Below are positions 52,089 to 63,571 of a stretch of DNA of 64,000 nucleotides, piece after piece. Position numbers and translations under genes: made by a program. The notes under the pieces are model-generated. The model did no database searches. It worked only from the letters and a program-made list of their open reading frames with translations, and was not told where the DNA came from. The stretch comes from Lichenostomus cassidix (lineage: Eukaryota; Chordata; Aves; Passeriformes; Meliphagidae): the NCBI GenBank assembly GCA_008360975.2, contig CM039193.1, forward strand, positions 15,428,501 through 15,492,500, read 5' to 3'. The stretch's first letter is position 1, and every line of letters starts with the position of its first letter.

Positions 52089-52564
52089 AGAGAGGTGTTT
52101 TCTTTAAACAGCAACTGTCCAGACTTCCTATACCAAGTCAGCAGAAATAACAGCCTCAGTCTGCCAAGGGCAAGAGAGGACAAAGGTTTCTTCATCTTGT
52201 TCTTTACCAACAGCCACACACGAGATCTGCTGTGGAGACTTACTGAACACTGTCAGGTCGGGACCACTGATTTTCACTCCCCCATCTGTGACTCCAGATG
52301 CACTGGTGGCACGGAGTCCATTCCTTGCAGGTGTGCCACAAAACAGGATCGTCCCAGGACCCCCCAACCTTCAGCATGCCGCAATGCTGGGGGAGGCAGC
52401 AGCTACCCTCAGGATGCTGGCAAACCTCTGCCGCCCCAGAGTGCACCCAGCAGCTCACTAAGTTGTAAAGCCCATCGGGCTGGGTTGCTGCCAAGTGTTC
52501 TGAAGAGAAGAAAGGGAAACGTTCAATGTAATCTGCATGAAAGTGCAGGAAGCCCTAAATTGTG

Positions 52565-52740
52565 TTAGCGCTATTAAGAAAGCTGGTTACATTGCTCAGC
52601 AAACTGGCCCAATACAGGTTTGATAGACTTGTTACAAACATCTGATTGTCCCTGATTAGATTAGACAATCAACCCCCATCCTGGTGTGTGGGCATTGTTT
52701 GACTCCCCTCTGCAATCTGTAAATTAGAATTCCAGACCTG
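52565..52740. promoter_or_regulatory. Candidate conserved non-coding element
   Basis: TTAGCGCTATTAAGAAAGC, CATTGCTCAGCAAAC (MAF-like half site), CTGATTAGATTAGACAATC and CTGTAAATTAGAATTCC, all in unique sequence just left of the compound microsatellite. Confidence 0.35.
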
Positions 52741-52807
52741 GGAGATTGGATTCAAATTGGATTACTGGAGCAGGTCCAGCACAAGAACAATTGTGAAGCA
52801 GGAGAAG

Positions 52808-52859
52808 ACACACACACACACATGCACGAATGAATAAATAAATAAATAAACAAACAAAC
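52808..52859. repeat. Compound microsatellite (AC)n and (AATA)n/(AAAC)n
   Basis: About seven AC dinucleotides are followed, after a short spacer, by AATA tetramers that change into AAAC tetramers. Likely length-polymorphic. Confidence 0.9.
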
Positions 52860-54490
52860 GCATGGGGACTGTCAGCCAGAGATTTGATTAGGAGCAAATT
52901 AAAAATAGAATTAAAAACAAAAGCCACCAACCAGCAATTAGCAAAGAAGCAGGAAGAGGGCTGGATTTGTCACTATGAAATAAGAAAGCACAGAGGTCCT
53001 GCCTTTAAATAGTTTGTACCTCAGCATGCACAAGGTTGGTGCTGGTTGTGGTCCTTACTCCACCAACTCAAGAGTCCTGTCCGTGGCCATGCAGCTGGAA
53101 TGGTGCAGCAGTACATGAGGCAATGAAGCCCCACACCTCACCAAACCCACAGGCTTTGTCTGAGCTCACCTGAACTATGTTTATTCCCTCTCTCCTACCC
53201 CATTTTGCTGCCTAGGCAAAACAGGTAGTGTGTCCCTTAGCTGGGACCCAGCAGGCCACAGTGTGACCACTGATAGCCTTCTGACATGCCCAGAAATGCC
53301 TCCCTCAGTCAAACCCAGGGCTATACCACACTGTAGAGGGGAAACTCACCAGCAGCACCCCCATTGCTGCCTGCCACCAAGACCAGAGGACAGCAACAAC
53401 CCCAACAGTGAAGGAGGGAAGATTTCCTGATGATTTCCTACCAGCCCATGCCATGGCAGAGGTCAGTGCCTCTGCTGCCGAAAGAGGAGGGAGTGAGGAG
53501 ATGCTCTGAACTAGGCTGAGAGATGCTTTGCTGTATGCCAATTTTTGCAGCTCATCAGGCAAGTGACACCTTTTATTGTCCCTATCAGGGAGCAGAAACC
53601 TGATAAAAGCTCTGTTCACCACATACCTGCAAGGGAAATCTCAGGGCTATCAGAATTGTTAAAGAGATAAACCTGTCCAATTAAATCCCCTCTGCACTCT
53701 TGAAGTATGCTTGTGCCAGGCTCAAATGGAGCTTGGAACTAGTCCCAGTTGAGTAGTAATGCTCCGAGTGTTCAACCAGGACTAAAAGCACAACTGGCCT
53801 GAGCTCCTCTCTCCTGCAATGCCCCCATTGACCAGCTTCATCATGAGAAGCTGATTTGGTCAGTACTTTGGGGTAACACACCAAACTCACCTCACCCTCC
53901 CTCACAGGATCCTAAAGCATGGCCAAGTACTAAGAGCATCAGCTCTTCAGAAGGAACATGCAAGAAAAAATGTGAGTTAGTGGGAAAAATCAAGGCTGAG
54001 GTAAGGGGTGGAAATAGGAGACAAAACAGCAAAATAGGGTTAAGACAATACAAAACCCCAAGCCTTACTCATCTCCAGACCAACCACCTTTTCTGTGAGC
54101 CAAATCCCAGCTCTTTCAGCCACCTTCCCTTAGGATCCAAGGCGAAGGAACATGGGAACACCTACAGCCATTCACCCAGGCTTTGTAGCCACAGGAAACC
54201 CAGCCAGACTTCCCTTCAGGATGCTTTCAAAACACAGGAAATCCCCAGTCTTGTCCTTTGTATTCTTTTTTCTGCCAAAAGAAAATGTCTAATGCCAAGT
54301 GTAGATTTTACTACTCTGATTGCAGTAAAATCTGAGTGAAATATGTTGTAACCTCCTACACCTTAGCTGAAAGAACAGGAACCTTGAACCCTCCTACCAA
54401 ACCCCTGCTTTCCCCCAGATGCTCATTCCACACTGGAGCTAAATATGCAGCAATAAAAAGATGCTATTAAATTTCACAAAAACACAATTT

Positions 54491-54507
54491 AAAAAAAAAA
54501 AAAAAAA
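54491..54507. repeat. Poly(A) homopolymer, 17 bases
   Basis: Uninterrupted run of 17 A residues in AT-rich DNA with no visible element attached. Confidence 0.9.
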
Positions 54508-57500
54508 GCAACTCACAAACCTTCCTCCTACTCCTGGTAAGTGTTGTTAGTGTTCTCATCACCAGAGCCACGCAAGGTGCACCAAACCTGTTGCATACAT
54601 CTACATCTACATAAAATACACGCAGATATACATACTACACATTATAAATCTGATACACAAAATGCCACTTTGCTGCACTTCTGCTCAACACATCATATTT
54701 GACACTGCACACAGCAGAGGTCCACAGGAAATGCAACAAACTTCACCTTAACTCAAAGGATTTTGCCAGCAATGTACAACTGAATTGTCCCCATGGAAAA
54801 AAATACCAATACAACCATGTCACCATCAGGGCAATGCCAGAGCCTGCATGCATCCAGACCATGTTTTATGGATCAGGAGGCCTCTTTTTGGAGATGGGGG
54901 AAGGCCACCAGCACAGACAGTAATCTTTAGACTGGGAATAGTGATAGTTCACTTCAGGGCATAACCTACTCAGTAAACTGTGGGATGTGTTGCTCTCAGG
55001 AGGAAAAGCAAATTGTCTGTGGTTAAATATGCAAAGAATGAAGCAGTCAGCATCCAAAAGCAGCCTTCACAAGAACTGTATAAAAAGCAGAAACAATCTT
55101 AAAACATATCCTAGGATCTAAAATTTCCACCTCTCAGCCTCCTCCTCCACCAAATCACAACTCCCTTCTCCCCCAGTCTGTGGAGCTTCAAGAAAGAATA
55201 GACCTGGAGGCATCGCTCATGTACTTCATATAGTATTACAAAAGAAAGAAAAAATTGGGTTTGGGAATCTGGAGCCACATGGGGCATATGCTCAGGCTTT
55301 TCCCTGGCTCACTCAGTGCTCCACCAAGAACAAACTCCAATATCTGGGCTCCTAAACAAGCTCCCAAAGAAGTCCCAGCCTGTACATATCTCTCTGGACA
55401 CATACAAAGTGGGATCTGAACAGACTGAAAACCTGAAGAGAAGACAGGAAATAAAGTTTGAAACAGTGACAAAGAATTTACTTGGCAAAAAGCCAACCAG
55501 TTGAGTTCTAGTCTCAGATGATGTCAAGCCATGAGCCAGCCAGCTGTGATTCCCAGCACAAGGAAAACCCAAGAGGGATTTGTAGTCATTTGGTAACCTG
55601 CCACCTTGTTCCTTTCCACATCTTAAAGGTGTCTCTTTTAGCCCTAACAAGGACAAGCTCATGAGTGTGGACAAGAGCAGCCCATTAAACTCACACCCAG
55701 TCAGGAACACACCTATCACTTCCTTACACTTCACCTGTAGCTCTAGAACTTCCCCATAATGCAATACACTGGGTAAATGGAATGTCATCTCCTTCAGGAG
55801 TCACTCCACCTTAGTCTTTTACTTCCAATTCAAAGGAAATTAGATGCATTTTTGGTATTGAAGGCCACCTCTTTTACCTCCCCTCTTGTTAAAGCTTAGG
55901 AATAATAAGCAGCTGTAACTACAGAGCCCAAAGGAGACTGGGAGGTTGGGCTTGAAGCAATGGAATCATCACGGAAAAAGGACACTGGAAAAGGCAATTA
56001 GTGTTGATACAAATCTATGTCAAACAGAAGCCATTGTGTGGGACATGGGGTAGAAGTCTCCCTAGATCCAGCTGTAGATACTCTTGTGCCAGGTGGACAT
56101 TGCAAAAACATCTTCCTAGGAACTTTTTTGTCCCGTGATGAGACTGATCTCTGATATGATGCTCTGGAACAAAAAGGGAGAGACAGCATTCAAATAACTA
56201 GCCTCTTGCAAATGCCTTATTTTAGGAAGCAATTACCCTCTCTGCCACACACCCCTGGCTCCAGCACACCTCCAAAATGCACATGAGAAATCAGTGTCCT
56301 ATTAGTGCCAGATCCATGCCATAGTGCTGCACCATGGCTGTCAGGACTAGAGAGGTTTGGTTTCCCTGTGCTTGATTTCTGCCTCTTAGAAATGCATCAC
56401 ACAAGGTAAGAAACTATGTATTATTAATAAATGCTCTGCACATAGTTTAACTTTATTAAAGACATATTAATATTTTCACTTAGAGGAAAACACGTTCTTT
56501 GATGACTGGACTGAATCACCACCTAATCAGAACAGCGCTCTGAGCTGTGCATCCACGGTGTGTGCCCAAAGGTTTGTGAGCACCTTCCTACAAAGCCCCA
56601 CTGAGACACAGGAAATATCCCTTCTCTCTCCTGCAGCAAAGGAGACAGGGATGTCTCCTCAGGAGAGTGAGCACACAAGTGACATGGCAATTCATACATC
56701 AAGGAGAGGCTCCATTTCTCCCTCCTCACCTGCTCTCACCAATACATGGAGTCCCACCTGACTCAGATGCTGAAAAATATGTTTCAAGAAATCAACATCA
56801 CTCTTGTGAGTCATGAGAGAAGAGGAGGAAATGACTCCAGGAGAGATGATTCAACTAAGGGGAGAGCTGAGACAGAAGAAAACACAGGCAGGAGAATGGA
56901 AGGATCTATGGGAGCCTCACTGCTTCAAAGGAGCTCAGCAAAATGTGGAAGAAATTTAGAAGATTCAATTTCTCTTCCTCCATCAGCTTCCCTGTTTCCA
57001 GATTTTGTTGCTAGTACCACCAATCCAGAATGTCAAGAATTTACATGGAAAGTGGATGTAAAAGTCTGCTCCATCTGAGAGTGACTCTGGAGGAGTCTTC
57101 CTGAAAGACTAATTTAGGTCAAGGGATCACTGTTTCCACAATAAAGACAGCAGCAAGTGCTGTTACCTAACCAGAACTGCCAGAATTATTCCTGCGTCAG
57201 GTCGAGCATTGGATGAGCCCTTCACAGCACACCAACGAGTCCAGCCCAAAAACCCAACAAAAAAGAAAGAGAGTTGGAAGACAAACAAGGTTATTTGTAC
57301 CATGGGCACAGTTCAACCCTTGATCTAAAGATGTACAAACAAAAGATATACAAACTCTCTATAAGTCTGTGTGACTCAGAGCAGAGGGCTAAGAAAAACA
57401 GTGTGACTGATGAGCTGAAATTCAAATGTCACACTGGAACCATTCAGTACAGTCATGCTGTGTAACTCAGGGTTATTACCCTGTGCATCCCACGGGAGCC

Positions 57501-59052
57501 ACGGGTTGTCCATATGAGTTATGTTTGCAACTACCTTCTGTCACCTGTGTCTTCCTCCAGCATCTATAGATGCTATACATCTCTGGAACATTTAATATGA
57601 CACATGCTCAAGTATGCACACACACTATATAAACACAAGGATGCAAAGTTCATGTTAAAAAAAAAACCTGGTATCCCTGGTTTTCACTTCCACAATCCCA
57701 AATGCAGTGCTGACACCTCTTTAGTCCCAGTTCAGCTCCTTCCATTCAAGCTAAAACACTTGGTGTGTGTCCCAAGTAAGATTATTCTTTATTTCCCCAA
57801 GTAAGGAACTGGGTAAACAGCCTTCTTCACCCAAGTCCCTACAGTTACCACCTTTGTCAGGCACTGTGGACAACTTCACACCATCTGGACATTCAGGCCA
57901 GACTTTGACCACCCTTGACTGAGATCCTATTTTGAGTCTTGAGACTCCCCTGGCCTGCATGGGTTTCTTGTGATTCCTGTTGTGTACCTTCTCCAAGCTA
58001 CTTCTTACCCACTATGGAGACAGGTCCCTTCTAAACTCTCACTGCCTTAGTTACACCTCACTTACTGCAATATCCCTTCTCTCACCACAGCACTTTTTCC
58101 TGTGCTCCCATTCCTGCCCATCAGGTTGAAGGATGACCAAGTGTTTTTGGCTACAGTGCCTCTGTGGACACAACAGCTGTTACCTGCTCCAGGCTTTCCC
58201 CTTGTCTATCACTCTGCAGATGTCCTTTCAGTGAATCCAGCTACAACCTGCATCCAGCTGGCCACATTGCCAAATGCCCAGTGTACAGTTTCATGCCACC
58301 CAATACAATTGTGTTTTAGGGAGGGCATCTCAGCTCCTGGAGATGAAGTACCCACATCCCTCTGCAGTGGAGAGGGCTCTCCACCTCTCCAGGAAGGCAG
58401 TTACTTGTCTCTTCCCCAACAGCAGAGCATAGCCCTGCTGCCACCTCACTGTAGCCACCGCTGAGTTTTACTAAGCAGGCACCATGGATCAGATTACCTT
58501 CCTCCACTACAGATAAAATAAGTTCATTTTAAAAGGAGTGTTACAAAATTGGAAAATAGATTGGAAATGTGTGCAGACGCCTGTGAGGGCAATCCTTGCA
58601 GTTAGTCACAGGGCTCAAGTCCCAGGCACAGGCACAAACCCTTCAGCACATCATCTCCTGAACAGGAAAGACCCCTCTTGCTGAAACACTTCCATGAGCT
58701 TTAGCAGAGACACTGCAGTACCTCTGCTTCCAGCACCCACCAGCTAAATTACTGGCTCAAATCTGCTGTCAGGCTTTTGCTGTCACTTATATTCTTGTGG
58801 CAGCATCTTCAGGTGTCCACGTGATGGTGGGAGAAGATAAAAAGCAAGAAGATACCTAGAGTATATCCCCACATGACACATCCTTGCCTCACATGCTCCA
58901 TATGAATCTGTCCAACTGCAGCATGCAGTTCCCAGAAAAGGCCACACAATCACAGCAATCACTTTGAAGCTGAAATCATAATGCTGTGCCAGCATCAACC
59001 CTCTTGTTTAAACTGAACATCTCCATCAAAGGATCAGCACACAGGCCCATCT

Positions 59053-59058
59053 CCTTAC
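59053..59058 (-). other. CACNA2D2: Splice donor of the CACNA2D2 exon
   Basis: Read on the minus strand the exon ends AAG and is followed directly by GTAAGG, a near-consensus U1 donor. It sets the 3' edge of the exon at 59059 and leaves the reading frame in phase 0. Confidence 0.8.
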
Positions 59059-59175
59059 CTTTAAAGCACGGACTTTCTTGGCCAAGAGGCTCTCAATGTC
59101 CCCTGCGACCTTCTCCACCAATTTCCTGGGCACATTCTCCTTGACTTCAAACAGGTTGCTATTATCATTGTAGAT
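59059..59175 (-). CDS. CACNA2D2: CACNA2D2 internal coding exon (39 codons, near the protein N-terminus)
   Basis: This is one internal exon of the alpha-2/delta-2 auxiliary subunit of high-voltage-activated calcium channels. That extracellular, membrane-anchored protein raises surface expression and current of Cav1/Cav2 channels. Read on the minus strand the exon is open for exactly 39 codons, starting [14 protein letters not shown], then [14 protein letters not shown], and ending KKVRALK. From memory, human CACNA2D2 has nearly the same run ([21 protein letters not shown]). The paralogues CACNA2D1 and CACNA2D3 differ clearly here, having for example an ARDIEKLL-type core in D1. The segment should lie around residues 70-115, after the signal peptide and before the VWA_N and VWA domains. 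An AG acceptor with a long pyrimidine tract precedes it and a GTAAGG donor follows. The length is a multiple of three and both ends fall on codon boundaries, so the exon is phase-symmetric. The paralogue assignment is inferred from remembered sequences, not from a search. Confidence 0.9.
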
Positions 59176-59212
59176 CTAAGAAGGGAAGCAAGAGAACGAA
59201 AGACAGTCAATA
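59176..59212 (-). other. CACNA2D2: Splice acceptor and polypyrimidine tract of the CACNA2D2 exon
   Basis: Read on the minus strand, about 25 bases very rich in C and T lead into CTTAG immediately before the first exon base at 59175. A short TATTGACT-like string slightly further upstream could serve as the branch point. This strong acceptor fixes the 5' edge of the exon and argues against a processed pseudogene. Confidence 0.8.
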
Positions 59213-60515
59213 TTAGAGAGAAGTATAGCAGTCTTTCCACAGAAAAGCTGATCCTCTAACAGAATTCTAGCAATGGGGATTAGGTAACAATATAAGCTTT
59301 GGAAATCAGGGGAGCAAGAGAAGAAAGGCTTTGCAACCAGAAAAAACAGAAATGCTGCCCACACCACTGGCTCTATAGCTGCCTGCCTTCATGCTGGCAG
59401 GCAATGAGCATCCCACCCTCTCACTCAAAAGCTAAGCTGCCCATCCCCACCTCTGCTGAGCCACTCCTGCAGCACAGGCAGAGCCACTGCACTTTGTGCT
59501 GCGCCAAAGGCATCCCCAAAGCCCACTGACCACCTCGCCAAAGCCACCTGCTGAACTTGACAAGTGCAAGCCCGACTCCCTGCCCACCCCCAGCCCCCTG
59601 CAGGGCCCATGGGGCTCATTGGGTGCAGGGCCTGGCAGCACTGGGGCAGCAGGGCAGTGCAGGGTACCAGGACCAGGAACAAAGGGAGCACATGAAGCAG
59701 GATAAAACCTGCATCTCCAAGCAAGCCAAAGTAATTTGGCACCCTCAGGAAATAGGGATTTCTACAACCAGTCCAGAACTGGGCCAGGCTGTGGGGGTAG
59801 GTAGAGGCACAAATCTGTACCAGGATTATCCTGAAGGCCAATGTAATCATCTGGATTTGAATGTTTGCACCCAAAGCAACAGCAGTGACCCACAGGCACA
59901 CCCTTGCAAGCCACATCACACAACTGCAGGAAACGATACCAGATCCAAGGGAAGTGCTGTTTGCATCAGCACTTCCCCAACAAGAGGGAATCAGTCCCAC
60001 CACAAAACTTCATAACCACCAACCCCTCAGTCACCTGCCAGATGATTTTGTGACTTAACTCCACCTGCCTGCAGACTCAAGTTCAACCAACACAGTGTCA
60101 AAGGGAAGATTTTATTGCCATCATCTGAGATTAGGAAAAAAAAATCCTCATACCTTATCTTTCTTTAAGCAAAGCACATGAAGAAAACCACAAAGCAAAT
60201 AGGATTCTGCCTCTCTCTTTATCCTCAGGCTATTTGCAAATACCTTCAGCTCTAGACATGGAGACATATGGGAACAGAGAACCCTGTAAGGAGAGCTGGA
60301 CCTCCCCAAGGAGGTAGCAGACTCCACACTTAACTGCAAATTCCATGCTAAGCATGTCTGGCACCTACCCAAGCTTGCATGATCCTTAGGAGCTGAATCA
60401 TGCTTCCCACGGGACAAAACCCTCTCTTTGCTGGAGCTTCATTACAAGTGAAAGGCTCTGCCTGTAAGTGGTGGTTTGTTGCAGACCTGGCTTTGAGGAC
60501 AAAGGAAGAGACCAG

Positions 60516-60920
60516 CCATCCTCACAGTAACTAATTTCTTCCTAATATCTAATCTAAACCTCCCCTCTTTCAGTATGAAGCCATTCCCTCTTGTCATGTC
60601 ACACCATGGCCTAGTCCAAAGTCCCTCTTCAGCTTTCTTGAAGCCCCTTTAGGCACTGGAAGGGGCTCTAAGATCTCCCCAGAGCATTCTCTTCTCCAGG
60701 CTGAACACCCTCACATCTCTCAGCCTGTCTTCATAGCAGAGGTGCTCCAGCCCTCTGGTCATCTGCATTGCCCTTCTCTGGACCTTCTCCACCTCCTCCT
60801 TATGTTGAGGGTCCCAGAGCTGGATGCAGTATTCCAGGTGATGTCTCACCAGAGCAGAGTACAGGGTGAGCATCACTTGCCTCTCTTCACCCACTTTTGA
60901 TGCAGCTCAGGATATGATTT
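60516..60920 (-). mobile_element. CR1 LINE fragment, end of ORF2 plus part of the 3' region
   Basis: The plus strand contains typical antisense CR1 blocks, including CACAGTAACTAATTTCTTCC, AATATCTAATCTAAACCTCC, the CCATTCCCTCTTGTC block and TTCTCTTCTCCAGGCTGAAC. The element lies in minus orientation. It begins just inside the 3' region and lacks the last ~200 bases before the terminal repeats. It is also truncated on the 5' side near CAGCTCAGGATATG. Loss of both ends suggests an older copy trimmed by later deletion. Confidence 0.92.
60649..60894 (-). pseudogene. Remnant of CR1 ORF2 C-terminus
   Basis: An 81-codon open stretch inside the CR1 fragment encodes the C-terminal tail of the element's second ORF, the endonuclease/reverse transcriptase polyprotein. 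Recognisable strings are LYSALVRHHLEYCIQLW, VQRRAMQMTRGLEHL and FSLEKRMLWGDL. The first methionine is only an internal residue. The catalytic endonuclease and reverse-transcriptase domains are absent, so this is a dead relic and not a host gene. Confidence 0.85.
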
Positions 60921-63516
60921 CTAGATGTTCTTCACATCAGAGCTCCATCACACCCCGAATTTCAGACCTAAAAACTTGTATTGCCAACAGCACAACATCC
61001 TGCACTAGATAAGAACACCCCACATTGGGACAGAAAGGGTTAAAACAAGGAATGTTGGACACAAAGCCATATTCTCTCACATTCTTTTTTCTCCCCTTGG
61101 TAAGTAACAGCACAACAAAGTCATGTGCTTGGAAGATGCAGGATACCTCCAGCTGAGCAGCAGCAATTAGGAAAGCAAAGAGGAGCAACCTTCAAGGAGA
61201 AAGCTTTGGGTACAGAGGGAGTCCTGACATTAGTATTTTCCTATTATGAAACAGAAAATTGGCTCCTATTGGTTACAGACAGAAATGGTGCCTGTCCACA
61301 AGGGAGGAAAGACCAGAAAAAGAAACCAGGAGCTGTTCTTCCAGCCCTCTCTGCAGCTGCAGAGCTCTGCAGTCTTTGTGGCTGAACAGTTCACCGGCGT
61401 TAATTAGAACAATCCAAGACAAATTAACAGTGACCATACGTGCATGAGAACGTCCCAGACAGGCAGGGGAATGAATGGTGGGGGCTCCAAGCAATTCAGA
61501 GAACTTCACAGTCTAAACTGTAGCATTTTTGCTTTGGGTTGTTCAGAACGTGGCCAGGTTTTACTTATCTAAGGTGACATTTCCAGTATTGGGTTTTTCC
61601 TTGAGCTGAATCAAAGGGAGGATTTTCTGGCCAAAGACATCCCGAACATTCCTCAGTGATGGCAAAAACCTTTAGTTTTGTCCAGATTACAAAGCCATTC
61701 TCATTGAAATTCTCCTGTGATCCAGTGCTTTGGGACCTGGTTTTGAAATTTGTAACACCGGTGACCTCAGAGTCAAGGAACTGCTGCTTCTGATTCCACG
61801 TTCGTACCCTCACACCCAGCTGTGTCGGCACCCTCGGGGAGAAGGGGGTGCAGGTTGTGTGCTCTTGGCAGCCTGGGTTTCACCTGGCTGTACCTTCAGG
61901 AACAGACCCCATCCCCCCACAGCCTCCCTGACAAGCAGGGCAGGTGGGTGACAATGCAGAGACACGAACAAAGCCAAATCCTGCACTGCTTCAGCCACGT
62001 TGAAACAAGAAGCAATGCCCTTGTATCAGTCCCGCTCAACATGATTGGCAAAAATGAAGTTACTGGACAGGAGAATGGCCTCAGAGAGCCCCTGAATTAC
62101 CTACAGAGGAAGTAGCCCTCAGGCAGCATAGAGCAGGAAGCTGTTGTACTCAGAGGATAGGGATTGAGACCAAATTATGAACTGCAATCTCAATAAAAAG
62201 TCTGGAAAGGGCTGAAGCTGGATGCAGTAGCAGAAGATCCAGCAGAAGTGGCAGTGGAAAGGAGTCCAGTAGTAGATGCTGAGAGCGAACTAATAAGTGG
62301 CAAGAGCAGGGGGGACTGAGGGGGTTATTAACAGCAGCCAAACAATAGAAAGTACTGAGTTGAAATGAAAAAAATAAAAGCAAAGGAAAAAGCCAAACCA
62401 GTGGCAGGTGGGGGGAAGAAAAATCCAACCGTTCAAGACAACCTGCAACATGAAAAATTTAATCCCAAATACTCCTAAGCATAGTGCAATTACAAACAGC
62501 CACGAAAATTATTTAAACCAGCCCAGAAGTACAAAGTAGCCTCACTTGAAAGCATAGCTGGTAACACAACCAATTGCCAGTTCATGTTCCCAGCAGCACC
62601 TGTACAGCCAAGGAGGCAGATCTGATACTGCCTTGAAACACCCATTCTCTAAATTCACTTGTTTGCCTTGCTCCTAATGCACAATAAATGATGCCCATCT
62701 CTGCCATTAATTCCCTCTGCATGTACATATTCAGGGTGTGGTCAGAGTTCAGAGAAAGTATTTTCCTCTCCCCAATTCCCTGTGAGCACACCCAGCACCA
62801 TGAAACTTGGCAGCCTGAGAAGGGAAAGGGTGCAGAAATACTCCCATAAGTGCAGAAATCACCATTTGATGAGCTGCCATGAGAGGACCCAACACCTTCC
62901 CATGGGTCAAGGCATCCAATGATAAAACATGAAGGAAAATAACAAATCTCAGGAGAGCATCACTAGACAGTAAAAATTGTCTCCTCAGCCTCAGCCTTCC
63001 TGTCTCCTATGGGCATTGACCTTCCCTGCCAACTGTCTCCAGCCTCCTTATGGAGGACTCGAGGGAGGACACTGATGGGAGGGCAGGGATGCATCCCCGT
63101 TCAGGGTAGAGTACACCTCAAAGCAGACCCCTCCCTTCTCGTTCCCTCTACCCCCATCTCCATTTCGCATCTACCAAGATGCAGCCCTTCCCCAAAATCA
63201 GAGGGGCAGCACTGCACTGTGTTTGCACAGCAGCACCTCCATGCCAAGACTCCCCCCCCTCCCATCACCTTCCTCAAGAGCAACAGCAACTAAGAAGCTG
63301 AACCCCAACAGAGCAGCTGGTAACCCCAGCAGCTCTCAGCCTCACTGGGCCAGGAGACAGCTGTACCCACAGGTCAAACCCCAGCTGGGGTGTGCTCAGG
63401 GCCAAGCAGGGAGAAGCTGTGGTGCTCTCTGGCTCCTGCTGGAAAGTCTGATCTGAGTAATAGCAATTTTCCAGAAATTAATTTTTTTTCTCCACCCCTG
63501 TATGAATGCAATACAC

Positions 63517-63571
63517 CAGGTTTGGACAGCTGCAGTCCAAACAGCAGCGTTTAATCACAGTGCAAACCTGG
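63517..63571. repeat. Two overlapping inverted repeats
   Basis: GTTTGGAC (63520-63527) pairs with GTCCAAAC (63535-63542) across a 7-base loop. CCAGGTTTG (63517-63525) can instead pair with CAAACCTGG (63563-63571). The two pairings share the left arm and are mutually exclusive. Confidence 0.85.

Larger units (their letters stand above)
1..59058 (-). other. CACNA2D2: CACNA2D2 intron downstream of the exon (partial, at least 59 kb)
   Basis: Everything from the donor at 59058 to the left edge is assigned to the next intron in transcription order. I looked on the minus strand for the expected following coding segments (the short segment after ...ALK, then the region leading to the VWA domain) and saw none with a matching reading frame and splice sites. 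The sequence is mostly unique DNA of mixed composition, with only short chance reading frames, simple repeats, a few old transposon fragments and several islands that look constrained. These are listed separately; where nothing is listed, I see no further feature. A long early intron suits this gene, whose mammalian copy has very long 5' introns. A nested non-coding RNA cannot be excluded. Confidence 0.7.

Noticed and set aside
51999..52568. 189-codon plus-strand frame
   Set aside because: Runs through a poly(A)/CAAA simple repeat that encodes a Lys/Asn run. No family resemblance.
59425..60003. 192-codon minus-strand frame next to the real exon
   Set aside because: Not in continuity with the CACNA2D2 exon, unlike any alpha-2/delta segment, and it overlaps an opposite-strand frame of similar length.
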